In this document: positions 7,147-15,092 of the stretch, piece after piece
How the letters are laid out: the number at the start of each line of letters is the position of its first letter
Position numbering within the stretch: the first letter of the stretch is position 1
Assembly: GCA_015655975.1 (NCBI GenBank)
Contig: DVEP01000009.1
Coordinates: 1 to 40,027 of the forward strand
Length of the DNA stretch: 40,027 bases
Source: Eubacterium sp.
Lineage (GTDB): Bacteria; Bacillota; Clostridia; Oscillospirales; Acutalibacteraceae
Reading direction: 5' to 3'
Program-made: the position numbers and the translations under genes
Notes under the pieces: generated by a model
What the model saw: only the letters and a program-made list of their open reading frames with translations
The model's database searches: none
What the model was told of the DNA's origin: nothing

Positions 7147-8037
7147 TTAATCTTTTTTTTTATTTTCTTTTTTTACAATGCTCTGTTTTTTGCGTTCTTC
7201 AACCATTTTAACAAACCACTCTGCAATATTGGGGTCTGTATGAGAGAAAAACAAACTTGTATCTTTGTCAAGTTTCGATATTGCAGACATTTCTTCATCT
7301 GTCAATTCAAAATCAAACACATCTATATTTTCTTTCATTCGCTCGATATGAGTTGTTTTCGGTATTGCAACAACTTCTCTTTGCAAATGCCAGCGAAGAA
7401 TAACCTGTGCTGCCGTTTTTCCGTACTTTTCTCCGATAGCGGTGATTTCAGGCTTTGTGAATATATTTCCTTTTCCCTCGCCGAACGGAGCCCACGCCTC
7501 TAACTGAACATCATATTTATCGTTCCACTCTTTTGCGATTTTCTGCTGATTGTAAGGGTGTATCTCAATTTGATTTACCATCGGCTTTATTTTTGAAAAT
7601 GACGCCAAATCAACCATACGGTCGGGATAGAAATTTGAAACGCCGATTGCACGAAGTTTTCCTTCTTTATAAAGGTCTTCAAGCGCTCTCCATGCACCGT
7701 AATAATCTCCGAACGGCTGGTGCAAAAGCATTAGGTCGATATAGTCTGTTTTGAGTTTTTTCATAGAGTCAAGTACACTCTTTCTGCACTCTTCATATCC
7801 ATAATTTTCAATCCACACTTTTGATGTCAAGAACAATTCTTCCCTCAACACTCCTGACCTTTCAATAGCATTTCCGACTTCTTCTTCATTAAAATAAGAC
7901 TGTGCCGTGTCAATAGAACGATAGCCGACTTGAATAGCGTCAAGCACACATCTTTCACACTCTTCTTTTGACACCTGATATACACCGTAACCGAGCTGCG
8001 GCATTTTAACTCCGTTAGATAAAGTAACATACATCAC
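7147..8037 (-). CDS. Aldo/keto reductase, DkgA (2,5-diketogluconate reductase)-like
   Basis: 296 residues with the AKR catalytic tetrad in place: Asp43 and Tyr48 (DTAQSY), Lys73 (TSKVW) and His106 (LLHQPF). The NADPH-binding end has VAIPKTTHIERMKEN. AKR enzymes of this group reduce aldehydes and ketones such as methylglyoxal and diketogluconate. Two adjacent starts are possible, GTG at 8037 and ATG at 8034; a GGAG site in the end of the preceding gene fits either. The stop of the alcohol dehydrogenase gene lies only 3 bases before, so translation is probably coupled. Pairing with a YqhD-like enzyme mirrors the E. coli yqhD-dkgA operon. The C-terminus is lysine-rich. Confidence 0.9.
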   Translation of the reverse strand: MMYVTLSNGVKMPQLGYGVYQVSKEECERCVLDAIQVGYRSIDTAQSYFNEEEVGNAIERSGVLREELFLTSKVWIENYGYEECRKSVLDSMKKLKTDYIDLMLLHQPFGDYYGAWRALEDLYKEGKLRAIGVSNFYPDRMVDLASFSKIKPMVNQIEIHPYNQQKIAKEWNDKYDVQLEAWAPFGEGKGNIFTKPEITAIGEKYGKTAAQVILRWHLQREVVAIPKTTHIERMKENIDVFDFELTDEEMSAISKLDKDTSLFFSHTDPNIAEWFVKMVEERKKQSIVKKENKKKD

Positions 8038-8040
8038 AAA

Positions 8041-9213
8041 TCACTCCATACTTTTCTTAAATATTTCAATAATTTCTTCACGATTTAACGGTTTATAGCC
8101 ACCGTCCATACGCAATGTTAAATCTGCAATTTTTTCTATATCATTTTCTGCTATTCCTAATTCGGAAATTTTCAACACAACGCCGATTTCCCTCATCCAT
8201 TTTTCCATAGCAAGAAGTCCGTCATTTGCAATTTTCTCGTCTGTTTTTCCGTCTGTATCCACATTCCAAACATTGACGGCAAAGCGTTTAAATTTGTTAA
8301 GTCCGTACGGCATAATATAGCGGTAATATGCAAGTGAAACAGCTGAAAGCGTCATACCGTGCGTTGCATTTGTATATCCTCCGACTGCCTGTCCGAGCAT
8401 ATGAACAGTCCAATCTGTAGATTTTCCTTTCGCAACAAGTGTGTTGAGCGCCCATGTTGCAGTCCACATAATGTTGCTTCTCGCCTCATAATCTTGTGAA
8501 TCATTAACAGCGATACGACTTGAATGAATAATGCTTCGCATAAGCCCTTCACTGATATAGTCGCTTGTGTTGTCGTCTTCACCCGAAAAATACTGCTCGC
8601 AAATATGATTGAACACATCATATATTCCCGAAACCATTTGATATTTCGGAAGAGTAAGCGTATATTTCGGATTTAGAATTGTAAATTTCGGCATTACATC
8701 TTCGCTTGCAAATACATGACCGATTTTTTGTTTTGTTTCCTGATTTGTAATAACCGAGCCGGCATTCATTTCAGAACCTGTTCCGACCATCGTAAGTATG
8801 CAGCCGACAGGAACAATCTCACAATCAGGCTCATCAAATTTAACAAAATATTTATCCCACGGGTCATCTTTGCAGTTTACGGAAACCGAAACGGCTTTTG
8901 AATAATCACAAACGGAACCTCCGCCGACAGCAAGTATCAAATCTGCCTTGTGTTTTCTTGCAATTTCAATACCCTCGTATAGTTTTTCAAGAGTAGGATT
9001 GGGCATTACTCCTGATATTTCCGCAACTTTTTTTCCGTTGTTTTTTAATATATCTTTTACGGCGTCATATATGCCGTTTTTAATTATCGAACCGCCGCCG
9101 TAAACAAGTACAATGTTACTGCCGTATTTTTTAAGTTCATTATTCAAATTTGACAAAGCGTCTTCACCGAAGTAAAGCTTTGTAGGATTGCAATATGTAA
9201 AACTACCTATCAT
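8041..9213 (-). CDS. Iron-containing alcohol dehydrogenase, YqhD/BdhA-like
   Basis: 390 residues, normal for NAD(P)H-dependent butanol dehydrogenase/YqhD. The dinucleotide loop is AVGGGSVCD (95-103). Metal ligands are Asp199 and His203 (YDVFNH), His271 (TVHMLGQ) and His285 (ATHGM), spaced as in E. coli YqhD. The enzyme reduces aldehydes to alcohols, often with NADPH, in fermentation or aldehyde detoxification. Its start is one base past the stop of the cupin gene, with GGAGA upstream. Placement between a carboxymuconolactone decarboxylase-cupin gene and an aldo/keto reductase in a LysR-linked operon favours a detoxification or redox-balancing role over central fermentation. Confidence 0.9.
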   Translation of the reverse strand: MIGSFTYCNPTKLYFGEDALSNLNNELKKYGSNIVLVYGGGSIIKNGIYDAVKDILKNNGKKVAEISGVMPNPTLEKLYEGIEIARKHKADLILAVGGGSVCDYSKAVSVSVNCKDDPWDKYFVKFDEPDCEIVPVGCILTMVGTGSEMNAGSVITNQETKQKIGHVFASEDVMPKFTILNPKYTLTLPKYQMVSGIYDVFNHICEQYFSGEDDNTSDYISEGLMRSIIHSSRIAVNDSQDYEARSNIMWTATWALNTLVAKGKSTDWTVHMLGQAVGGYTNATHGMTLSAVSLAYYRYIMPYGLNKFKRFAVNVWNVDTDGKTDEKIANDGLLAMEKWMREIGVVLKISELGIAENDIEKIADLTLRMDGGYKPLNREEIIEIFKKSME

Positions 9214-9214
9214 T

Positions 9215-9970
9215 TTATTTTTTCTCCAATGCTGTATATTCTTTTTCCGTTACTTTTTCACACCACTCGGTTTTTGTGTTTTCTCCGGGCACTTCGATTG
9301 CCAAGTGAGAAAACCAACTGTCTTTTACCGCACCGTGCCAATGCTTAACATTCGGGGGTATGTTTACAACATCGCCCGGCAAAAGAATTTGCACGGCCTT
9401 GCCATATTCCTGATAATATCCTTTTCCTGCTGTGCAAACAAGAATTTGACCGCCTCCTTTATCCGCTTTGTGAATATGCCAATTATTTCTGCACGACGGT
9501 TCAAATGTAACATTAAAAATTCCGATTTGATTTTTTGACAACGGAGCCAAATAACTTTGTCCGACAAAATATTTTGAATACTCCGTGTTTGGCTCTCCTA
9601 TCGGAAATATCATGCCGTCTGCATATTTTTGCTTTTCGTTTTCCGAAAAAGATTCTGCCCAAATATTCTTTGCCGATTTGAAAGCCGCCCAAGCTTTAGG
9701 CCAGCCTATGTAAAAAGCTGCGTGAGTTAATATTTCTGCAATTTCTGTTTTGGTAACACCGTTTTCTTTTGCAGTTTTCAAGTGATATTCAAGAGAACTG
9801 TCGCAAATGCCCTGAGCCGTCAAAGCTGTTACCGTAACAATCGAACGGTCGCGTGCAGAAAGTTTATTTTCTCTTGCCCAAACTTCTCCGAAAAGAACAT
9901 CGTCATTAATCTCGGCAAATTTAGGTGCAAATTTCCCCAGTTCATCCCTACCTGCCGTAACTTTTTTCAT
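9215..9970 (-). CDS. Carboxymuconolactone decarboxylase-like / cupin fusion protein
   Basis: 251 residues from the ATG at 9970, which overlaps the stop of the flavodoxin gene as TAATG and has AAAGGAG 11 bases upstream; a GTG four codons earlier overlaps that site and is less likely. Residues about 10-105 are a carboxymuconolactone decarboxylase (AhpD-like) domain with a single Cys56 and His63, lacking the CxxC of true AhpD. Residues about 145-235 are a cupin_2 barrel with likely metal ligands His165 and His167 (WHIHK) and His210/His212 (VKHWHG). Such fusions are frequent beside LysR regulators and flavodoxins in Clostridia. The reaction is unknown; reductive or antioxidant roles are plausible. 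Confidence 0.85.
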   Translation of the reverse strand: MKKVTAGRDELGKFAPKFAEINDDVLFGEVWARENKLSARDRSIVTVTALTAQGICDSSLEYHLKTAKENGVTKTEIAEILTHAAFYIGWPKAWAAFKSAKNIWAESFSENEKQKYADGMIFPIGEPNTEYSKYFVGQSYLAPLSKNQIGIFNVTFEPSCRNNWHIHKADKGGGQILVCTAGKGYYQEYGKAVQILLPGDVVNIPPNVKHWHGAVKDSWFSHLAIEVPGENTKTEWCEKVTEKEYTALEKK

Positions 9971-10476
9971 TATCCGAGCCACTCCTTTATACTTGATTTT
10001 TCTCTGCTTACACGGCTTCCGTAAAGCGCAAGACCGCTTTCAACAACGGCAAAAGGACAAGTTTTTTTAATATCGTCAATGCTGTTGCCCATACCGCTGC
10101 CCTCGTGGGTGCAAAACGGTTTAATTATTTTGTTGCTGAAATCAAAATTTTCTAAAAATGTAAACACTGCCATCGGCATTGTGCCCCAATAGTTCGGAAA
10201 ACCTAAATATATGACATCGTATTCATCAATGGAACTAATACAGTTTTTAAGTTTCGGACGCACATTTTTTTGCTTGTCTGCTCTCGCTTCTTCTATACAA
10301 ATATTATAACTTTCGGAATACGCAACGACTTGCTCAATTTTAAACAAATCTGCTCCTGTCAAATCCCGTATAGTTTCTGCGACAATTTCCGTATTGCCTA
10401 CGCTTAAATTTTTGAGAGTTCCGCTGGTATAGTTTTCATCTGCCCTTGAATAAAAAGCAATCAATTCTTTTGACAT
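9970..10476 (-). CDS. Flavodoxin (flavodoxin_4 type)
   Basis: 168 residues without a signal peptide, so cytoplasmic. It begins L-I-A-F-Y-S-R-A-D-E-N-Y and contains the conserved IYLGFPNYWGTMPMAVFTFLE region followed by KPFCTHEGSGMGNS, which form the FMN-binding face. An aggcggag-type site precedes the ATG. It is the first gene of the operon facing lysR and overlaps the next gene by one base (TAATG), indicating translational coupling. Likely role: low-potential electron carrier or quinone/NADPH-linked reduction partner for the downstream enzymes. The operon encodes two flavodoxin-like proteins, this one inside and the lipoprotein outside the membrane. Confidence 0.9.
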   Translation of the reverse strand: MSKELIAFYSRADENYTSGTLKNLSVGNTEIVAETIRDLTGADLFKIEQVVAYSESYNICIEEARADKQKNVRPKLKNCISSIDEYDVIYLGFPNYWGTMPMAVFTFLENFDFSNKIIKPFCTHEGSGMGNSIDDIKKTCPFAVVESGLALYGSRVSREKSSIKEWLG

Positions 10477-10514
10477 TTTTAACTCCGCCTTTCTTTATTT
10501 CAATCTTCAATCTG

Positions 10515-10561
10515 ATTATATCGCACGGCGCATTGACACGGAATAGCAAATATGTTATCAT
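10515..10561. promoter_or_regulatory. Divergent promoter region of lysR and the redox operon, with imperfect dyad
   Basis: Plus strand: TTGACA (10533-10538), 17 bases, TATCAT (10556-10561) in front of lysR. Minus strand: a perfect TATAAT (10520-10515) for the operon but no recognisable -35, as expected for an activator-dependent promoter. An imperfect dyad ATAGCAAATATGTTAT (10543-10558; 12 of 16 positions symmetric) lies inside the lysR promoter and upstream of the operon promoter, a suitable place for a LysR-type operator that represses lysR and activates the operon. The regulatory reading is inference. Confidence 0.5.
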
Positions 10562-10592
10562 CGTATAAACTAAAAGTTTATAGGTGGTTACT

Positions 10593-11483
10593 ATGTATAA
10601 TCCTTTACTCGACACTTTTATAGCAGTAATAGACAACGGCAGTTTCACTAAAGCGGCGGATAAACTGTTTATTTCTCCGACAGCCGTTATGAAACAAATG
10701 AACAGTTTGGAAGAACATCTAAACTTAAAATTGATAGAAAGAACATCGTCGGGAGTACGGCTTACTCCTGCGGGCGAAGTTATATACCGCGACGCAAATT
10801 TTATGATAGACTACTCTCAAAAATCAATTGCCTCTGCAAAATCTGCAACCGAAAAATACGACACGACATTTTGCGTAGGCACATCTATGCTCAACCCTGC
10901 AAAACCTTTCATAGATTTGTGGTACAAGTTAAATCAGCATTTTCCGAATTACAAATTGCACCTTGTACCGTTTGAAGACAATCACGAAGGCATATTGTCC
11001 GAAATTAAAAGTTTGGGAGAAAAATTCGATTTTTTAATAGGAGTGTGCGACTCTAAAGCATGGCTTTCCCTTTGCAATTTTTTACCGCTCGGCAACTATA
11101 AAAAAATGGCGGCAGTATCCCATGAACATAGACTCGCAAATAAAAAAATGCTTGAACTTTCCGATTTATACGGCGAAACTCTGATGATGGTAAAAAAAGG
11201 CGATTCGGGAGTCAACGATTTCATAAGAAATGATTTGGAAACAAACCACCCTCAAATAAAAATTGAAGACACCCCCCATTTTTACGATATATCGGTCTTC
11301 AACCGTTGTGCCGAAACAGGTAATGTATTGCTTACAACAGAATGCTGGCAGGATGTTCACCCGGGACTTGTTTCAATTCCTATAAATTGGAACTACACTA
11401 TTCCGTACGGATTGCTTTACAGTTTAAATGCAGACGAAGATGTTTTAAAACTCGTTGAAAAAGCAAAAGAAATGATAGATTAA
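10593..11483 (+). CDS. LysR-family transcriptional regulator
   Basis: 296 residues from the ATG at 10593, with AGGTGG 5 bases upstream; a GTG at 10584 overlaps that site and is less likely. The N-terminal winged helix-turn-helix is typical (FIAVIDNGSFTKAADKLFISPTAVMKQM, with the recognition helix around ISPTAVMKQMNSLEEHL), followed by the RTSSGVRLTPAG wing. The rest is a periplasmic-binding-protein-like co-inducer domain. It is transcribed away from the five-gene redox operon, the classic arrangement for a regulator of its neighbour. The inducer is unknown; a reactive aldehyde or redox signal would fit the target genes. No clear terminator follows. Confidence 0.9.
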   Translation: MYNPLLDTFIAVIDNGSFTKAADKLFISPTAVMKQMNSLEEHLNLKLIERTSSGVRLTPAGEVIYRDANFMIDYSQKSIASAKSATEKYDTTFCVGTSMLNPAKPFIDLWYKLNQHFPNYKLHLVPFEDNHEGILSEIKSLGEKFDFLIGVCDSKAWLSLCNFLPLGNYKKMAAVSHEHRLANKKMLELSDLYGETLMMVKKGDSGVNDFIRNDLETNHPQIKIEDTPHFYDISVFNRCAETGNVLLTTECWQDVHPGLVSIPINWNYTIPYGLLYSLNADEDVLKLVEKAKEMID

Positions 11484-11660
11484 GGCAGTATTCGAGGCGA
11501 ACTCTCGGATAAAAATTTGACTTTTTTAACTTGTGAAATTTTAATTTGAAACTTCCGATATTCCGTCTTTTAACGGCTTACGGCTGACAATAATTGATTT
11601 TTATTTATTTTAAACAAATTAACCGACTTAATACGACACATTTCTATTATATTTTTTATA

Positions 11661-11689
11661 TTGTATATTTTTGTGTTATATGCGATAAT
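11661..11689 (+). promoter_or_regulatory. Candidate promoter of the gltX-glnS-typA-hemW operon
   Basis: TTGTAT (11661-11666), 17 bases, GATAAT (11684-11689), about 45 bases before the GGAGA site. The spacer 11484-11740 is very AT-rich. It contains only a weak 4-bp hairpin (CGAG/CTCG near 11494) and no T-box motif, so this synthetase operon does not appear to be tRNA-regulated. Confidence 0.45.
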
Positions 11690-11740
11690 ATATAAATATA
11701 TTATAAATTAATTATTATATACTAAAATATTGGAGAGACT

Positions 11741-13405
11741 ATGAGCGACTATGAAAAACTTGCGGAACTCCTTTTTCCGCAAATAGACAAAACACCCGAA
11801 TACTACGAAAATCTTTACCCTAAAAGAGATTTAAAAGAGGGCGCGGTTGTTACGAGATTTGCACCGTCCCCCACAGGCTATCTTCACTTCGGCGGTCTGT
11901 ACGCCGCTTCCGCAGAAAAGATGGCGGCAAACTCAAGCGGCGGAGTTTTCTTTTTGCGAATAGAAGACACAGACAAAAAAAGAGAAGTTGAAAACGGCGT
12001 TGACGCTATTGTTGACGGTCTCAACTATTTCGGAATTACAGCCGACGAAGGCGTTACCGGAAAAGACACCGAAAAAGGCAGTTACGGTCCGTACACACAA
12101 AGCAAAAGAGCACAAATCTACCAAACTTTTGCAAAAGACCTTGTAAAAAAAGGTCTTGCATATCCTTGCTTTTGTACTCCCGAAGAACTTGATGAAATAA
12201 GAAACTCACAAGAAAACGACGATGTTAAAGGATACTACGGAAAATTTGCAAAATGCAGAAATTTAACATACGACGAAATTGCAGAAAAAATTGCGCAAAA
12301 CAAAGAGTGGACTTTGCGCCTCAGGTCAAACGGCGACATCAACAACAAAATTGTTTTCACTGATGTAATAAAAGGCAAAATTGAAATGGCTGAAAATGTT
12401 ATTGATGTTGTTTTGCTTAAAACAGACAAAATACCGACATATCATTTTGCTCACGCAGTGGACGACCATTTGATGAGAACAACGCATGTCATTCGAGGCG
12501 ACGAGTGGATAGCAAGCGTACCGCTTCACATTCAACTTTTCAAAACGCTCGGTTTTAAACCTGTAAAATATGCACACATTGCTCCCATTCTCAAAACAGA
12601 CGGAGACGGCAAAAGAAAACTTTCAAAGAGAAAAGACCCCGAAGCAGCCGTTTCATATTTTGAAGAAGCAGGCTACCCTGCCGAGTCTGTAAACGAGTAC
12701 ATTGCAACAATTCTCAACTCAAACTTTGAAGATTGGAGAAGAGCGAACAAAACCGCTCCTCTTTCCGACTTCCCTTTCAAGCTCAAAAAAATGAGCGTTT
12801 CAGGCGCGCTTTTTGATATGGTTAAACTTGAAGATGTTTCAAAAAACACCATTTCCGTAATGAGCAATGAAAAAGTTTTTGAACTTTCAAAAAAATGGGC
12901 GGAAAAATACAGTCCCGAACTTTTGGCTCTTTATGAACAGGACAACGAATACGCAAAAGAGATTTTAAATATTGACCGAAACGGCAAAAAGCCGAGAAAA
13001 GACATTGCAAAATGGTCGGAAATCAAAGACTACATCTCATATTTCTACGATGAAACATTTGAGAAAAACTACGACCTTGAAGATGAAAGGCTCACAAACG
13101 GACTTGCATTTGAAACACTTGAAAAGTACAAAGCAGTCGTTGACTCAAACGATGACAAAGACACTTGGTTTTCAAAAATCAAAGATATGTGCGCCGATTT
13201 AGGCTGTACTCCGAATGTAAAAGAGTACAAGGCAAACCCAGAAAACTTCAGAGGTCATGTCGGCGACCTTTCCACAATCATAAGAGTCGCTTTAACAGGC
13301 AGAAAAAATACTCCCGACCTCCACGCAATCATAAAACTGCTCGGCACAGAAAAAGTAAAAGGCAGAATTGAAGAAGCGCAAAAATATTATACGGAAGGAA
13401 AATAA
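11741..13405 (+). CDS. gltX: Glutamate-tRNA ligase
   Basis: 554 residues, longer than the typical bacterial enzyme (about 470-490). It has about 38 residues before the conserved T-R-F-A-P-S-P-T-G. The class I signatures are PSPTGYLHFGG (42-52, HIGH-like) and KLSKR (293-297, KMSKS-like); FLRIEDTD (71-78) is diagnostic of GlxRS. It charges tRNA-Glu with glutamate in the cytoplasm. The long form with an N-terminal extension is seen in many Clostridia. The gene ends two bases before glnS starts, and the glnS ribosome binding site lies inside its last codons. Since GlnRS is encoded next to it, this GluRS may be discriminating. Confidence 0.95.
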   Translation: MSDYEKLAELLFPQIDKTPEYYENLYPKRDLKEGAVVTRFAPSPTGYLHFGGLYAASAEKMAANSSGGVFFLRIEDTDKKREVENGVDAIVDGLNYFGITADEGVTGKDTEKGSYGPYTQSKRAQIYQTFAKDLVKKGLAYPCFCTPEELDEIRNSQENDDVKGYYGKFAKCRNLTYDEIAEKIAQNKEWTLRLRSNGDINNKIVFTDVIKGKIEMAENVIDVVLLKTDKIPTYHFAHAVDDHLMRTTHVIRGDEWIASVPLHIQLFKTLGFKPVKYAHIAPILKTDGDGKRKLSKRKDPEAAVSYFEEAGYPAESVNEYIATILNSNFEDWRRANKTAPLSDFPFKLKKMSVSGALFDMVKLEDVSKNTISVMSNEKVFELSKKWAEKYSPELLALYEQDNEYAKEILNIDRNGKKPRKDIAKWSEIKDYISYFYDETFEKNYDLEDERLTNGLAFETLEKYKAVVDSNDDKDTWFSKIKDMCADLGCTPNVKEYKANPENFRGHVGDLSTIIRVALTGRKNTPDLHAIIKLLGTEKVKGRIEEAQKYYTEGK

Positions 13406-13406
13406 T

Positions 13407-15077
13407 ATGGAAGAAATCACCGAAAAGAAACAATCAAATTTTATAGAAGATTTTGTTGATGAAGACCTTGAAAACGGCGTATATAAATCTGTACAAACCC
13501 GTTTTCCCCCAGAGCCTAACGGCTACCTTCATATAGGACACGCTAAAGCAATCTGCATCAATTTCGGAATAAAAGAAAAATATAACGGAATCTGCAACTT
13601 GCGTTTAGACGACACAAACCCAACTAAAGAAGATACAGAGTATGTTGACGCTATTATGAAAGATATTCATTGGCTCGGTTTCGACTACGACAATGTTTAC
13701 TACGCTTCCGACTACTTTGATTTTCTTTACGAATGTGCAATAAAATTGATTAAAAAGGGTAAGGCATTTGTTTGCGATTTAACTCCGGAACAGCAAAGAG
13801 AATACAGAGGTACACTGACCGAACCGGGAAAAGAAAGCCCGTACAGAAATCGTTCAATCGAAGAAAACCTTGACCTTTTTGAAAGAATGAAAAACGGCGA
13901 ATTCCCTGCGGGTTCAAAAGTTCTTCGTGCAAAAATAGATATGTCTTCTTCAAACCTCAATATGAGAGACCCCATTATTTACAGAATAATGTACGCACAC
14001 CACCACAGAACAGGCGACAAATGGTGCATTTACCCAATGTACGACTTTGCTCACCCTCTGTCCGACGCTTGCGAAAAGGTTACCCACAGCCTTTGCTCTC
14101 TTGAGTTTGAAAACCACAGACCGCTTTACAACTGGTTTGTCAACGAACTTATTGAAGGCGAAAAGCCAAGACAAATTGAATTTGCAAGAATGAACCTTAA
14201 CTACACACTGACAAGTAAGCGTAAATGTCTTAAACTTGTTCAGGACAATATAGTTACCGGCTGGGACGACCCGCGAATGGCTACTCTTTCAGGAATGCGT
14301 CGCAGAGGATATCCGGCTGAGGCTTTAAGAGATTTTTGTGACAGAATAGGTGTTTCCAAAGCTCACTCTGTTATTGACTTTGCGCTTCTTGAGGCTTGCG
14401 TAAGAGATAACTTAAATCAAAATGCACCTCGAGCAATGGCAATTCTCGACCCTCTCAAAGTTGTGATAGACAACTACCCCGAAGGTCAGACAGAAGAGAT
14501 GGAATGTGAACTGCACCCGGACCACCCCGAATACGGTACAAGAAAGATGCCATTCTCAAGAGAAATATTTATTGAACGCTCCGACTTTATGGTTGAGCCT
14601 ATCAAAAAATATTTCCGTCTGTTCCCCGGCAACGAAGTACGACTTATCAAGGCATATTTCATAAAATGCGTAGGGTACGACACAGACGAAAACGGCGAAG
14701 TTACCTGTGTTCACTGCACATACGATCCTGCTTCCTACGGCGGAAACAGTCCTGACGGAAGAAAGGTCAAAGGCACTATTCACTGGGTGGACGCCAAAGA
14801 CAATGTAAAGGCAGAGGTCAGACTTTACGACAGATTGTTCAATGTTCCCAACCCTTCAGATGAAGAAGGCGTTTCGAGTTTTGAGGACAATCTCAATCCA
14901 AACAGTTTAACTATAATCAAAAATGCTGTTGTTGAAAAGTCGCTTGCAAGCGCTCCTGTTGAAAAAACATATCAGTTTATGAGAAACGGCTACTTCTGTG
15001 TTGACACAGACACTGACGAAAACTCACTTGTGTTCAACAGAACAGTCGCGCTGCGTGACAGTTTTAAAATTAAGTAA
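13407..15077 (+). CDS. glnS: Glutamine-tRNA ligase
   Basis: 556 residues from the ATG at 13407. GGAAGGA inside the end of gltX serves as ribosome binding site, so gltX and glnS are translationally coupled. Class I motifs: PPEPNGYLHIGHAK (HIGH at 42-45) and L-T-S-K-R-K (about 268-273). GlnRS hallmarks include the LRLDDTNP stretch and the two C-terminal beta-barrel anticodon-binding domains (about 330-556). GlnRS is absent from many Firmicutes, which form Gln-tRNA by GatCAB transamidation. Its presence here with a dedicated GluRS points to direct charging, and its ancestry may include horizontal transfer. Confidence 0.95.
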   Translation: MEEITEKKQSNFIEDFVDEDLENGVYKSVQTRFPPEPNGYLHIGHAKAICINFGIKEKYNGICNLRLDDTNPTKEDTEYVDAIMKDIHWLGFDYDNVYYASDYFDFLYECAIKLIKKGKAFVCDLTPEQQREYRGTLTEPGKESPYRNRSIEENLDLFERMKNGEFPAGSKVLRAKIDMSSSNLNMRDPIIYRIMYAHHHRTGDKWCIYPMYDFAHPLSDACEKVTHSLCSLEFENHRPLYNWFVNELIEGEKPRQIEFARMNLNYTLTSKRKCLKLVQDNIVTGWDDPRMATLSGMRRRGYPAEALRDFCDRIGVSKAHSVIDFALLEACVRDNLNQNAPRAMAILDPLKVVIDNYPEGQTEEMECELHPDHPEYGTRKMPFSREIFIERSDFMVEPIKKYFRLFPGNEVRLIKAYFIKCVGYDTDENGEVTCVHCTYDPASYGGNSPDGRKVKGTIHWVDAKDNVKAEVRLYDRLFNVPNPSDEEGVSSFEDNLNPNSLTIIKNAVVEKSLASAPVEKTYQFMRNGYFCVDTDTDENSLVFNRTVALRDSFKIK

Positions 15078-15092
15078 ATCAAGGTGAAAATT

